Shown here one piece after another: positions 14,967 through 23,299 of a stretch of DNA of 64,000 bases. The stretch is taken from the NCBI GenBank assembly GCA_947498355.1, contig CANMKA010000004.1, positions 62,001 through 126,000 on the forward strand, read 5' to 3'. Each line of letters starts with the position of its first letter. The stretch's first letter is position 1. The notes beneath the pieces are model-generated. The model was not told where the DNA came from, searched no databases, and saw only the letters and a list, made by a program, of their open reading frames with translations. The position numbers and the translations under genes were made by a program. Origin of the DNA: an uncultured Paraglaciecola sp. (lineage in GTDB: Bacteria > Pseudomonadota > Gammaproteobacteria > Enterobacterales > Alteromonadaceae).

Positions 14967-16650
14967 TGTGTATGTCCTTATTTAAATGTTCTTTGACTAA
15001 CTGTTTGTTTTCTAATTTATACACGAGATCCGCAACACTTTGTAATGCGGGATCGTGAGAAATGATGATCACGGTAAATTGACTAAATAGCCCCGAAAAT
15101 TCTTGTTTGAAGGCTTCTCGTGAGTTGTCGTCGAGCATAGAGGTAGGCTCGTCGAGTAGTAGTATTTTGGGTTCAAGTAATAGGGCTCTGGCCAGTGAGA
15201 TACGCTGCTTTTGACCGCCAGATAATAGCAGCCCGCCTTCACCTACTTGGGTTTCGTAGCCTAGGGGAAGGTTGTGCACAAAGTTTTCTACACCAGCGGC
15301 TTGGCAGGCCTTGAGCAATTTTTTGCTGTTGGGGTTAACTACGCCGTAGGTAATATTTTGGGTAATGCTGCCATTGCATAGCAACACATCTTGAGATACT
15401 AGGCCGATTTCACTGCGGATCAGGGAGTTACTAATTTGACTAATATCGTGGCCACCTATGTATATTTTGCCTGACTTAGGCTGATGAAACTTCATTAGCA
15501 TTTGAATTAGGGTGGTTTTGCCGCCTCCGTTTTCTCCGTAGAGCAACATGGTTTTTTTAGCGGGCAATCGAAAAGATAAAGACTCGTAGATAGCGGGTTT
15601 GTTTTTATAAGCAAAACTTACTTTATCAAATTCAATATCGGCATGCTCAATTGCGAGTACCCGTTTTGAGCCTGAGTCTGGCTCGGACTCTAGATGATAA
15701 AATTTTAAAAGACGTTCTGACGATCCCATCACATGCTGAACTTGGCCGTATAAGCTAGCTAAAGACGAAAGAGGGCGGGTAAAGACTAAGCCGTATAACA
15801 TCAAGCTCACTAAGTCTGGAATGAGCAAGGTGCCTTGTTGAAAGCGGACAAAACAAAAAATCACAATAAGTAGTACGCCTAGAGAGCCTAAGAATTGGAC
15901 TAACGGTGACATTATGGCTTGTAGTTTTAGTTGTTTTCGGCGAAGTTCGAGTATTTCAGACGCACGATGCTTGAACTTGTTAGATTCGGCGTTTTCTTGA
16001 TTAAAGGCTTTGATAAGGGATATCGCACCAATATTTTCGCTGGCTAGGGCTAAGGAGTCGGCTTGGCGCTGCATTAACGCTTTAGATATGGGCTGAACCC
16101 CACGGCCTACCCATTTTAAAACAATAAATATGATGGGCACTATGACTATGATCATCAGGGCTATGTAGGGATCGATAGTAAACATCATAAAAGACGCACC
16201 AATTAACACCAAAACATTGGGAACCAATGACGTCAGTACGCTTGAGGCAAAAAAGCTGATAACGGCTAGGTCAGTGCTTAGCATTGACAATACGTCGCCG
16301 CGCTTAGTTTCTTTAAAAAACTGAACAGGCAAGGCTTGAATGTGGTCGTACAGTCGACAGCTTAACTCGGCCATGAGTCGAGCACCAATCAACGATACAT
16401 TGTAGGTGGATAAAAACCTGAGCAAGGCATGTACGCCAAACAATACGCACCATAGCAGTAACACATTGATGTGCGACTGGGCAGAAACCTGAGGATTCGC
16501 AATGAAGAACTCTGAATATTTACCGGCGAAAAAAGGAATACTCAAGCTGACTGCGGTTTCGCACAACATCAAGCACACCACATAGGTAAAGGTTAGCTTG
16601 TGTTCTTGAAACACTTTTAGGGCGTATTCCACTCTCAATTTGTCAAACAT
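14956..16650 (-). CDS. lasso peptide ABC exporter (D protein)
   Basis: The protein has 564 residues, a half-transporter with six membrane helices (residues 15 to about 300) and an ATPase domain. That domain has Walker A YGENGGGKTTL, Q-loop region GLVSQDVLL, signature LSGGQKQRISLARALL and Walker B ILLLDEPTSMLDD. No peptidase C39 domain is present, as expected when a separate protease matures the peptide. McjD-type exporters pump the finished lasso peptide out and give self-immunity. It is first of the operon with the PqqD-like and protease genes. Cargo specificity comes from context, because the sequence alone would also fit a general lipid or drug exporter. Confidence 0.85.
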   Translation of the reverse strand: MFDKLRVEYALKVFQEHKLTFTYVVCLMLCETAVSLSIPFFAGKYSEFFIANPQVSAQSHINVLLLWCVLFGVHALLRFLSTYNVSLIGARLMAELSCRLYDHIQALPVQFFKETKRGDVLSMLSTDLAVISFFASSVLTSLVPNVLVLIGASFMMFTIDPYIALMIIVIVPIIFIVLKWVGRGVQPISKALMQRQADSLALASENIGAISLIKAFNQENAESNKFKHRASEILELRRKQLKLQAIMSPLVQFLGSLGVLLIVIFCFVRFQQGTLLIPDLVSLMLYGLVFTRPLSSLASLYGQVQHVMGSSERLLKFYHLESEPDSGSKRVLAIEHADIEFDKVSFAYKNKPAIYESLSFRLPAKKTMLLYGENGGGKTTLIQMLMKFHQPKSGKIYIGGHDISQISNSLIRSEIGLVSQDVLLCNGSITQNITYGVVNPNSKKLLKACQAAGVENFVHNLPLGYETQVGEGGLLLSGGQKQRISLARALLLEPKILLLDEPTSMLDDNSREAFKQEFSGLFSQFTVIIISHDPALQSVADLVYKLENKQLVKEHLNKDIHSEH

Positions 16651-16746
16651 TAATCCATCATTCCATTTTCACGACTTTGGTGGCTCTGCAAGTTTACCTT
16701 ATTCACTATATACTGGCATTATTAAAAATTACGATGCGATTAATCT

Positions 16747-17268
16747 ATGCTTAGCAATTCTTGTACCCCTATGTTTTGTGTGAAATGTGGGGCAAAGGCC
16801 TTAGTACAAAGTGGTGAAAAAGCGTTTGCTTGTGAGGCCTGCGATTTTGTGTACTTTCATAATGTGGCAACTGGGGTGTGCGCAGTCATTCGATATCAAA
16901 ATAAAATTTTATTGGTGAAGCGTGCTGAGCAGCCTGCTCTGGGTAAGTGGGATTTTCCCGGTGGTTTTGTTGATTACAATGAGTCAAATGAGCAGGCGTT
17001 ATCACGAGAGCTACAAGAAGAGCTGGCCCTCAGTGTCGATACTATGGGGTATCTGTTTTCGTTTCCCAATGAGTACCAATATAAAAACGTTGACTATCGA
17101 ACGCTGGATGCTTTTTTCTTGATTGAACTGACGACTTTACCTAGCTTGTCGTTGCAGCAGTCTGAAGTGAGTGCTTATCAGTGGGTTGAGGTTAGTGATA
17201 TTCAGCCAGAGGATATGGCATTTTTGTCGGGAAAGGCAGGTATTCGGGCTTTATTGCAACGGGCGTAA
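16747..17268 (+). CDS. Nudix hydrolase with zinc-ribbon amino terminus
   Basis: The protein has 173 residues. Two CxxC pairs (CVKCG, CEAC) in the first 40 residues form a zinc ribbon like that of NADH pyrophosphatase NudC. The Nudix box follows: GFVDYNESNEQALSRELQEEL fits G-x5-E-x7-R-E-x2-E-E. It is therefore a pyrophosphohydrolase acting on a nucleoside diphosphate linked to another group. The exact substrate cannot be read, and the protein is much shorter than NudC. It stands alone between the lasso exporter gene and a minus-strand gene, with a shared terminator behind it. Confidence 0.88.
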   Translation: MLSNSCTPMFCVKCGAKALVQSGEKAFACEACDFVYFHNVATGVCAVIRYQNKILLVKRAEQPALGKWDFPGGFVDYNESNEQALSRELQEELALSVDTMGYLFSFPNEYQYKNVDYRTLDAFFLIELTTLPSLSLQQSEVSAYQWVEVSDIQPEDMAFLSGKAGIRALLQRA

Positions 17269-17272
17269 ACAA

Positions 17273-17309
17273 TAGCCCCGTAAAGTAAACCACTGCCTTT
17301 ACGGGGCTA
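17273..17309. terminator. bidirectional terminator hairpin
   Basis: TAGCCCCGTAAAG and CTTTACGGGGCTA form a perfect 13-base-pair stem with an 11-base loop. It lies 4 bases after the Nudix stop and about 28 bases beyond the end of the convergent minus-strand gene. The flanking T tracts are weak, but position and stability fit a shared terminator. Confidence 0.75.
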
Positions 17310-17337
17310 CGAGTTTGTTTAGAAAATTGGGTGCTAT

Positions 17338-18768
17338 TTAGCCTCGATAACCAAAAAACTTATTTTCAATGATTTCGTTTACTACCTTGTCTGGCAGGGC
17401 CGACTCCCATTCACCGCGTCCTCCTGAAATTTTCTTCAGCACTTCACGTGAGTAAATTCTAAATAGGTCTTTATCGCTGCACTCAATGCCAGAAATAAAG
17501 CCATTTTCGAGTAGATGGCGATATAAAAATCTTAGGTGATCTTGGACTTTAACATCGGTAAAGTCACTGACTTCACCTATGTCGTTTAGCTCCGGATATA
17601 CGAATAGTCGGGTGTTGTCTGGGAATAGCTTACCAAAACCTTCGAGTATGCCGCCTTCGACACCACGGTACGAGTCTTCGTTGAATATTTGCCGAACGTT
17701 GATCATACCTACCACTATGCCTATTTGCAGTTTGGTATATTGCCTAAAGTAGGCACGCAAAGAAAAATAGCGGGTGTAATCGGAAATCATCACGTTGTAA
17801 CCCAAAGAGTTAAGTAATTGAATTCTTTGAACTAGGTCGGCCTCTGGTACATTGTTGTCGTGTCCGTGGGCGTCGTTGAGTGAGATTTCGGCTATGGCTA
17901 GAGTGTTTTCTTCGTCTACCCCTTCTAAATTATAAAAGGCCTTTTTACCCTGTTCGATCATGTCGACGTTTAAGTTTGTGACAGGCCGAAATGATCCACG
18001 GATTGTGAGTACATTCTTTTTATAGAGCATTTCTGCCGGTACGCCAACGCTACCATCGGGCTTAAACATAATGGCCCGCGCTTTCCAGCTTCGAATTAAA
18101 TGTAGGTTGATTGCGCGGTTATCTATATCTTCAAAATAAGGCCCTTGAAAATCAATAGAATCAATCTCGATTCGATTGGCCTTCATGTTGTCGGTTAAAG
18201 ATTCAATGATCTTCTTGGGGTTTTCGTAATAAAAATATGCTGCGTATATCAAGTTCACGCCCAGTACGCCTAAGGCTTGTTGCTGAGCTTCGGCGTTGTC
18301 ATCACGCATTCTAACGTGTACTTCAATATCCGAAGGTTCGGCACCAGGATACATTTGCACTCGGATCCCGCACCAAGCATGGCATTCGTTGTCTCGGTTA
18401 AAGCTTTTGGCTGCTACGGTTGCGGCATAGGCAAAGTAACGAGAAGACTTGGAGCGCACATCGCCTACGCGGTCTACCACTAGCTCATATTCTTGCTCCA
18501 TCATGGCTCGAACACGGGCTTTTGATACGTAGCGTCTGTCTTCTTGTACGCCGTAAATGGCGTCGGAGAATTTCATGTCGTAAGCCGACATGGTTTTGGC
18601 TATGGTTCCGGCGGCTGCGCCAGCTAAGAAAAATTGACGTGCGACTTCTTGGCCAGCACCTATCTCTACTATAGTGCCGTATTTCTTTTCATCTAAGTTG
18701 ATGCGTAGTGCTTTTTGACTGGTACTACGGTCACTAACGTTATGTTTTGTTTCGATTTTTCTGTCCAT
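17338..18768 (-). CDS. conserved protein of unknown function, about 476 residues
   Basis: I take the ATG at 18768 (MDRKIETKHNV), with GGGGAA 3 bases upstream, rather than an earlier frame start. The protein is soluble. Distinctive stretches are INLDEKKYGTIVEIGAGQEV, a glycine/alanine-rich segment FFLAGAAAGTIAKTMSAYD, and later VLTIRGSFRPVTNLN. I recognise it as a family conserved in several bacterial phyla. Database copies carry conflicting labels such as TonB-dependent receptor or nicotinate-nucleotide adenylyltransferase, and nothing in the sequence supports either. There is no signal peptide, beta-barrel end or nucleotide-binding motif that I can name. It is monocistronic. Confidence 0.7.
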   Translation of the reverse strand: MDRKIETKHNVSDRSTSQKALRINLDEKKYGTIVEIGAGQEVARQFFLAGAAAGTIAKTMSAYDMKFSDAIYGVQEDRRYVSKARVRAMMEQEYELVVDRVGDVRSKSSRYFAYAATVAAKSFNRDNECHAWCGIRVQMYPGAEPSDIEVHVRMRDDNAEAQQQALGVLGVNLIYAAYFYYENPKKIIESLTDNMKANRIEIDSIDFQGPYFEDIDNRAINLHLIRSWKARAIMFKPDGSVGVPAEMLYKKNVLTIRGSFRPVTNLNVDMIEQGKKAFYNLEGVDEENTLAIAEISLNDAHGHDNNVPEADLVQRIQLLNSLGYNVMISDYTRYFSLRAYFRQYTKLQIGIVVGMINVRQIFNEDSYRGVEGGILEGFGKLFPDNTRLFVYPELNDIGEVSDFTDVKVQDHLRFLYRHLLENGFISGIECSDKDLFRIYSREVLKKISGGRGEWESALPDKVVNEIIENKFFGYRG

Positions 18769-19066
18769 GATTTCCCCAGCGAGATTGACATTAAAAAGAA
18801 TAGTTAACTTTACCACTCAAGCGTTAGAGTGTTGCAATTGAGTATGTAGATCACTCAAATACGTTTGCTCTGTTAGCATAAGGCTGATGCACTAAATGTG
18901 TTAGCGTCAATCGGTTTAGGCGCGCTATTCGCGATGGCCTAGTACTTTTGCATATCTTATTCTTAGTGTTGAAATTTATTGTAACCCTTTTATTTATAGC
19001 AATAAATCGTTATTTGGTGGCATTTAATTTTAGGTTTTTAGCTGATTTTTTAGCTGGCCAAATAGG

Positions 19067-19657
19067 TTAGCTGCATATCATTGGCTGAGGGCTGCTTTGT
19101 ATGCCTAAAACGATGCCGTTTTGAGCAAAGGCAATATCCACAACATCACCACTATTTAGGCCAAGCTCTATTTGCTGCACACGCGTTAACTCATTGATTA
19201 AACTTTGTGCTACTAACAAAGCTTGATCGTCGCAGGTGGTTAGTTTCCAACCTGATGGGGTGAGAAGCAGTTTAGCTTGTTTACTGTGGTGCAGGGCAAA
19301 GGTTTGCTCTTGATTTAAATAGCTGCGATAGGCATCTACATATTTTTGATTGGTCGCTAACCTTTGGGTTTGATTGGTCGAGCTCTGTAGCTGCGTGTCT
19401 AGGCTGTGTAAATAAACAAGATTATCTGGGGTAACCGGCTGTGGGCTTTGAGTTTGCAGCATAAATACACCAAACAATAAAAGTGTGCAGGCTGCCGTTG
19501 CCATGTAGGTCATGCGATTAAATACCTTGCTCCAACTTAACGATTGTTGATGTGAGAGCAATATCTGTTTTTTTAAGGAGGCAGGCGATTTGTGCTGGCT
19601 TTTACGTTTAGCATAGAGCGCATCTAAGTCGTGTTTGGATTCGTTGTCAGGTTGCAT
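19067..19657 (-). CDS. probable anti-sigma factor, single-pass membrane protein
   Basis: The protein has 196 residues. A basic amino-terminal cytoplasmic part of about 48 residues contains DLDALYAKRKSQHKSPASLKKQI. It is followed by one membrane helix (MATAACTLLLFGVFML) and a 130-residue periplasmic domain. That topology, and the 4-base gap behind the ECF sigma gene, fit an anti-sigma factor. No zinc-binding H-x3-C-x2-C motif and no FecR domain is seen. It is the last gene of the riboswitch-btuB-tonB-sigma operon. It could also be a sigma-linked protein of other function. Confidence 0.65.
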   Translation of the reverse strand: MQPDNESKHDLDALYAKRKSQHKSPASLKKQILLSHQQSLSWSKVFNRMTYMATAACTLLLFGVFMLQTQSPQPVTPDNLVYLHSLDTQLQSSTNQTQRLATNQKYVDAYRSYLNQEQTFALHHSKQAKLLLTPSGWKLTTCDDQALLVAQSLINELTRVQQIELGLNSGDVVDIAFAQNGIVLGIQSSPQPMICS

Positions 19658-19661
19658 CTGC

Positions 19662-20225
19662 CTAGGCCTCTAGTGATTCGAGTTGTTTGCGTAGCTGAAT
19701 TTTGGCATAGCGTAATCGACTCTTAATGGTTTCGGTTTTCGAATGGGTAATATGCGATATTTGTTCTAATGAAAATCCTTCTTGTTGCAGGCAAAAGGCT
19801 TCTCTTTGCTCAAAAGGCAAGCCACAAAGTGCCTGATCAAAGCGATTGGCGAGCTGTTGTTGATTTTGGGTTTGGGCTGCACCAGCTTGATGACTGGGCA
19901 GCGTATCTGTTTGGTCTGTGGTGAGTTTTTGGCTGCGTAACTCGTCTATTAGTTGGTTGTGAGCCAAGGTAAATAGCCAAGCTTTAAACTGTCCACTGTT
20001 ACTGTAAAGGTGTTTTTTTTCGATGACTTTTAACCAGGTTTTTTGACATATGTCTTTGGCCAAATGAGGCTCCGATAAAGTCAGTACAAAATGATATAAA
20101 TCGTCGCCGCAGGCATCGTAAAGTTGCGTTAGAAGGGTGTTTTCGCCCGTTTTTGCATAGCGCACCATGAGTTTTTCGTTACTCGGTGCGCTTAAAATAG
20201 ATTTGAATGCTAACGCAATACTCAT
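19662..20225 (-). CDS. ECF-family RNA polymerase sigma factor
   Basis: The protein has 187 residues. Region 2 reads AKDICQKTWLKVIEKK and GQFKAWLFTLAHNQLIDELR, the core-binding and -10 recognition helices. Region 4 reads LPFEQREAFCLQQEGFSLEQI and ETIKSRLRYAKIQLRKQL, the -35 helix-turn-helix. Length and layout are normal for ECF sigma factors. AAGG precedes the ATG, 10 bases after the tonB stop. It is co-directional with btuB and tonB, so it should be expressed when cobalamin is scarce. Its target promoters are unknown. Confidence 0.9.
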   Translation of the reverse strand: MSIALAFKSILSAPSNEKLMVRYAKTGENTLLTQLYDACGDDLYHFVLTLSEPHLAKDICQKTWLKVIEKKHLYSNSGQFKAWLFTLAHNQLIDELRSQKLTTDQTDTLPSHQAGAAQTQNQQQLANRFDQALCGLPFEQREAFCLQQEGFSLEQISHITHSKTETIKSRLRYAKIQLRKQLESLEA

Positions 20226-20235
20226 TTTGGGCCTT

Positions 20236-20898
20236 TTATGCGTCTAATTTGAAATCGAGTCTGACACTTAATCCGTCTTGGGCAACGGCTTTGCCTGCTA
20301 CCATGCTGGGTTTATATTTCCATTTCGATAATGCCCGTTTAGCGGCTTTATCGAATATCCGTCTAGGTTCGGCATTAATAACTGTCACTTGCTCTACTTC
20401 TCCACTAGCCGAAATAGAAAATGATAGCTCAACCCAACCTTCGATACCGTCGCGAGCAGCAGTCACTGGGTATTTTGGCTCAATTCTGACGATAGGTCTT
20501 GCTGTGCTGTTGGTATTTCCAAAGCTGTCGTTCAGGTTAGGTTTAATGCTAGGTAAAGTAAGCGTATTACTGACCAAGCCGGTTGTCCAGCCATTAGGCT
20601 GCGCAGGTTCTACTTCGAGGGGTAAGGGTTCGGGTTGCTCAATGGGTTTGGGTAAGGGTTTAATGGGTGTTCTTTCGATAACAGGTTCTTCTTCGAAATT
20701 ATGGGTGAGTATGATTACAGGCGACGGGGTAGGATCAATTCGTGTGATATGTTTGTTTTCAATTAGCTTGTGCATGCCTACAAATATACCTAGGGTTACC
20801 ACGGCAGCGCTAAACGCAATGGTTGCTAAGGCTTTCAAATTTAATTGGGTTGCTGGTTCAAATACAGATGATTGAGGGATGGCTTGATTGTTTGTCAT
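20236..20898 (-). CDS. TonB energy-transducing protein
   Basis: I chose the ATG at 20898 (MTNNQAIPQ) because GGAG lies 6 bases upstream. The protein has about 220 residues. One membrane helix near residue 30 (AFSAAVVTLGIFVGMHKLI) is followed by a proline/glutamate-rich periplasmic spacer. The carboxy TonB domain contains KYPVTAARDGIEGWVELSF and AKRALSKWKY. It couples the proton motive force through ExbB/ExbD to an outer-membrane receptor. The upstream btuB gene, 80 bases away, suggests it is dedicated to cobalamin import. No exbBD genes lie in this window. Confidence 0.88.
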   Translation of the reverse strand: MTNNQAIPQSSVFEPATQLNLKALATIAFSAAVVTLGIFVGMHKLIENKHITRIDPTPSPVIILTHNFEEEPVIERTPIKPLPKPIEQPEPLPLEVEPAQPNGWTTGLVSNTLTLPSIKPNLNDSFGNTNSTARPIVRIEPKYPVTAARDGIEGWVELSFSISASGEVEQVTVINAEPRRIFDKAAKRALSKWKYKPSMVAGKAVAQDGLSVRLDFKLDA

Positions 20899-20978
20899 AA
20901 CTTTCTCCATTGGTTTCTTGGGAGTAACGAAACACAATGGAGAAAGGGGTTAGCTTTTTATTATTTTTTTATTTGGCT

Positions 20979-22817
20979 TTAAAAGTTCATGCGAACGCCT
21001 ACATATGCCGCTTCTCTTGGCGTGAAAAACGCTAAGGTATCTTGGTATTTCGCATCAAATAGGTTTTCTGCTCTAATGTGAATCGTTAACTGTTCACTGA
21101 CATGGAACCTTGCGCTTATGTCGAGTATTTCGTAGTTATCTAGTTTAACGCCACCGTCAATGAGGTTTTTAACCAGACGAATATTTGACGATATAGACAA
21201 ACGATCTTTGCTGTATTCTATGCCGATATTGGTTAAATGCTCTGGGCGACGAGCCCTTTGCTGACCGCTTGCGTCTTCGGTATCGTTGAAGGTGTAGTTG
21301 GCGTTAATTTTCCAATCAGCTGAAATGACATGGCTGGCAATAAGCTCTATGCCTTTAGACGATGAACTTCCTGCTTCTTGTAAATAGCCCGAGAAATTCA
21401 GTAGATCAAACTCTATGGCATTTTCAATTTCTTGGTCAAAATAGACGATTTGATACAAAGAGCCATTGCTGACTGTGTAGTCTACGCCCACTTCAAAACC
21501 TTGACTCTCTTCAGGCCCTAAAATAGTACTCGCTGCCGGTTCAGTGGTCGAGGCGCGGTTAAATCCGATTTCAAATAAGCTTGGTGCTCTGAACCCTGTA
21601 CCATAGGTGCTGCGTAGTTTTAACTCACCAGACTGCACGGCCCATATATAAGCACTGCTAACTCGATAGGTGGTAAATTCACCAAAATCATCGTTGTCGT
21701 CGTGGCGCGCGGCTGCGGTGACAAACCAGTCGTTAAGCACTTCGCCTTGGTACTCAATAAAACCAGCACGGTTGTAACGATTTTGCCCAGCAGATGTGAT
21801 GCTCTCTTGCTCCCATTCTAGGCCATACACAAGTGAATGTTGCGCGTTCAAGCTGGCGTTACCTAGATACTCATACTTTTCGATAAACCCTTTGCTACCA
21901 AAGCTAAACTGACCTTGATTAAGGTTACTCCGCTCGATTAAGTTTTTAGAATAAGACAGGTCACTTTGATGTTGGTCGGTTTCGTAGCTTAGGGTTGCCC
22001 TAATGTTGGTTTGTTCGAACTCACTTTGGCAATTATTACTCGCCGACGCACCAAAGCCACAGTTGTCGAACTCGCCATTACCTTTGTTATTTCTAAGTAC
22101 GAGTTGCGCCGAAAACTGCTCATTTAATTGATAGCCCAAGCGAGAGTGGATAGTGGTGTTGTTATATCCGTCTAAGTCTTCTGAGTCATCGTCGAGTCTT
22201 GAATTAAAACCGTCTGTCCTGAAACTCGCGCCCGATATGTAATATTCCAAGTCGTTGTTTTTCCCGCCTAGGTCTGCGGTTACATTGGTGGTGTCGTAGC
22301 GGCCAAATTCACCGAACAGACTTCCGGCTAGTTGTTCTTGGTAGTACTTGCTATGAATGTTCACTACACCACCCGCATCTGCGCCGTAGGACAAGCCTTG
22401 GCTACCACGTAGGATTTCGACACGGGAGATATTTGCACTTTGCAAATGCCCTAGTTTGGGGCCAACTTGGGTGCCTGTTGGATCAGAAATGTCTACGCCA
22501 TCTATTGTAACTAAAGTACGGTAGGCTTCTTCGCCTCTTATCCGCAATGAGGTGGTTGAGCCTGTACTACCACTATTGTTTACATATAGCGCTGGCTGAT
22601 CTTTGAGTACGTCGCTTAAATTAGCAAACCCCCTTGCTTCTATGTGTTCTTGGGTAATTAGGGATACCGATGTGGCAATTTCGCGTAGGGGCATGGCAAC
22701 TTTGCTCGAGACCACCACAATTTTTTCGATAGACTGTTCTTTATCAGCCGATTGCGCATAGGTTTGTGTATTAGCTAATGCCAACGTTAGCCCTAAAGCT
22801 ATAGATGTGTATTTCAT
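20979..22817 (-). CDS. btuB: TonB-dependent vitamin B12 receptor, BtuB-like
   Basis: I use the ATG at 22817 (MKYTSIALGLTLALA) because GAGG lies 6 bases upstream. The protein has 612 residues. A signal peptide ends near TYAQ, followed by a TonB-box-like IEKIVVVSS, then a plug domain with LSDVLKDQPALYVNN, RIRGEEAYRTLVTIDGV and EILRGSQGLSYGADAGGVVNI. A 22-strand barrel follows, ending in phenylalanine (VGVRMNF). The BtuB size is about 600 residues. No amino-terminal signalling domain is present. The cobalamin riboswitch upstream makes B12 the likely substrate, and tonB and the sigma pair follow in the same operon. Confidence 0.88.
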   Translation of the reverse strand: MKYTSIALGLTLALANTQTYAQSADKEQSIEKIVVVSSKVAMPLREIATSVSLITQEHIEARGFANLSDVLKDQPALYVNNSGSTGSTTSLRIRGEEAYRTLVTIDGVDISDPTGTQVGPKLGHLQSANISRVEILRGSQGLSYGADAGGVVNIHSKYYQEQLAGSLFGEFGRYDTTNVTADLGGKNNDLEYYISGASFRTDGFNSRLDDDSEDLDGYNNTTIHSRLGYQLNEQFSAQLVLRNNKGNGEFDNCGFGASASNNCQSEFEQTNIRATLSYETDQHQSDLSYSKNLIERSNLNQGQFSFGSKGFIEKYEYLGNASLNAQHSLVYGLEWEQESITSAGQNRYNRAGFIEYQGEVLNDWFVTAAARHDDNDDFGEFTTYRVSSAYIWAVQSGELKLRSTYGTGFRAPSLFEIGFNRASTTEPAASTILGPEESQGFEVGVDYTVSNGSLYQIVYFDQEIENAIEFDLLNFSGYLQEAGSSSSKGIELIASHVISADWKINANYTFNDTEDASGQQRARRPEHLTNIGIEYSKDRLSISSNIRLVKNLIDGGVKLDNYEILDISARFHVSEQLTIHIRAENLFDAKYQDTLAFFTPREAAYVGVRMNF

Positions 22818-22924
22818 GTGTACCTCAATCATAATAAAAAGCACGATCGAGAGGGGAGGGTAAGATCTGTTAATGATGCACTGCCGCCAAAATTCAGGCT
22901 AATGCGTTGTTCACGACTCGTCGG

Positions 22925-23145
22925 TAGGCCGACAAGTTTATCAACAATCTAATGAAGCCCGCCGCTCCATTCGTATAAGTCTGATAGTTAGGCCGGTGTC
23001 GGACTCAGTTTAATCAAAAGCATTAAACTATTACCGTTGCGGGGGCAGTGATGGGATAAATCGCCTCAAAATATGAGCCGAACCATACTTCCCGTTTACC
23101 CTATCCAGACCGCGCTTGTTAGTTCGCCGCCGATAGGCACCTAAA
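22925..23145 (-). promoter_or_regulatory. cobalamin riboswitch upstream of btuB
   Basis: On the minus strand the leader has CGGGAAGTATGGTTCGG, then CACTGCCCCCGCAACGGTAA (the conserved core), then GAGTCCGACACCGGCC (B12-box equivalent). These occur in the right order and spacing for the cobalamin riboswitch class. Nearer the gene, CTTGTCGG-CCTA-CCGACGAG forms an 8-base-pair hairpin that could be the regulatory stem. No strong T tract follows, so control may be at translation initiation. The boundaries are approximate. The 455-base gap between the receptor genes holds nothing else that I can identify, apart from the terminator at 23248. Confidence 0.9.
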
Positions 23146-23247
23146 ACAGAGGGCGCAAGATACGGCCAGTATCACATAAAGTCAATGGCAAGCTGGCTCT
23201 AAACGTTTTTATTGGGAAGGTCGGGGGACGTAACGGGCAATATAAAC

Positions 23248-23275
23248 AAAAAAGGAGCGCCTGAGCGCTCCTTTT
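23248..23275 (-). terminator. terminator of the 964-residue receptor gene
   Basis: AAAGGAGCGC, a CTGA loop and GCGCTCCTTT form a 10-base-pair stem. On the minus strand it is followed by a T run. It lies 25 bases past the stop of the receptor gene. Confidence 0.88.
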
Positions 23276-23299
23276 AAATATTACTACTATAAAAGTCGC

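Noticed and set aside
17338..18768. Label as TonB-dependent receptor or nicotinate-nucleotide adenylyltransferase
   Set aside because: There is no signal peptide, plug, barrel or aromatic last residue, and no nucleotidyltransferase H-x-G-H or similar motif.
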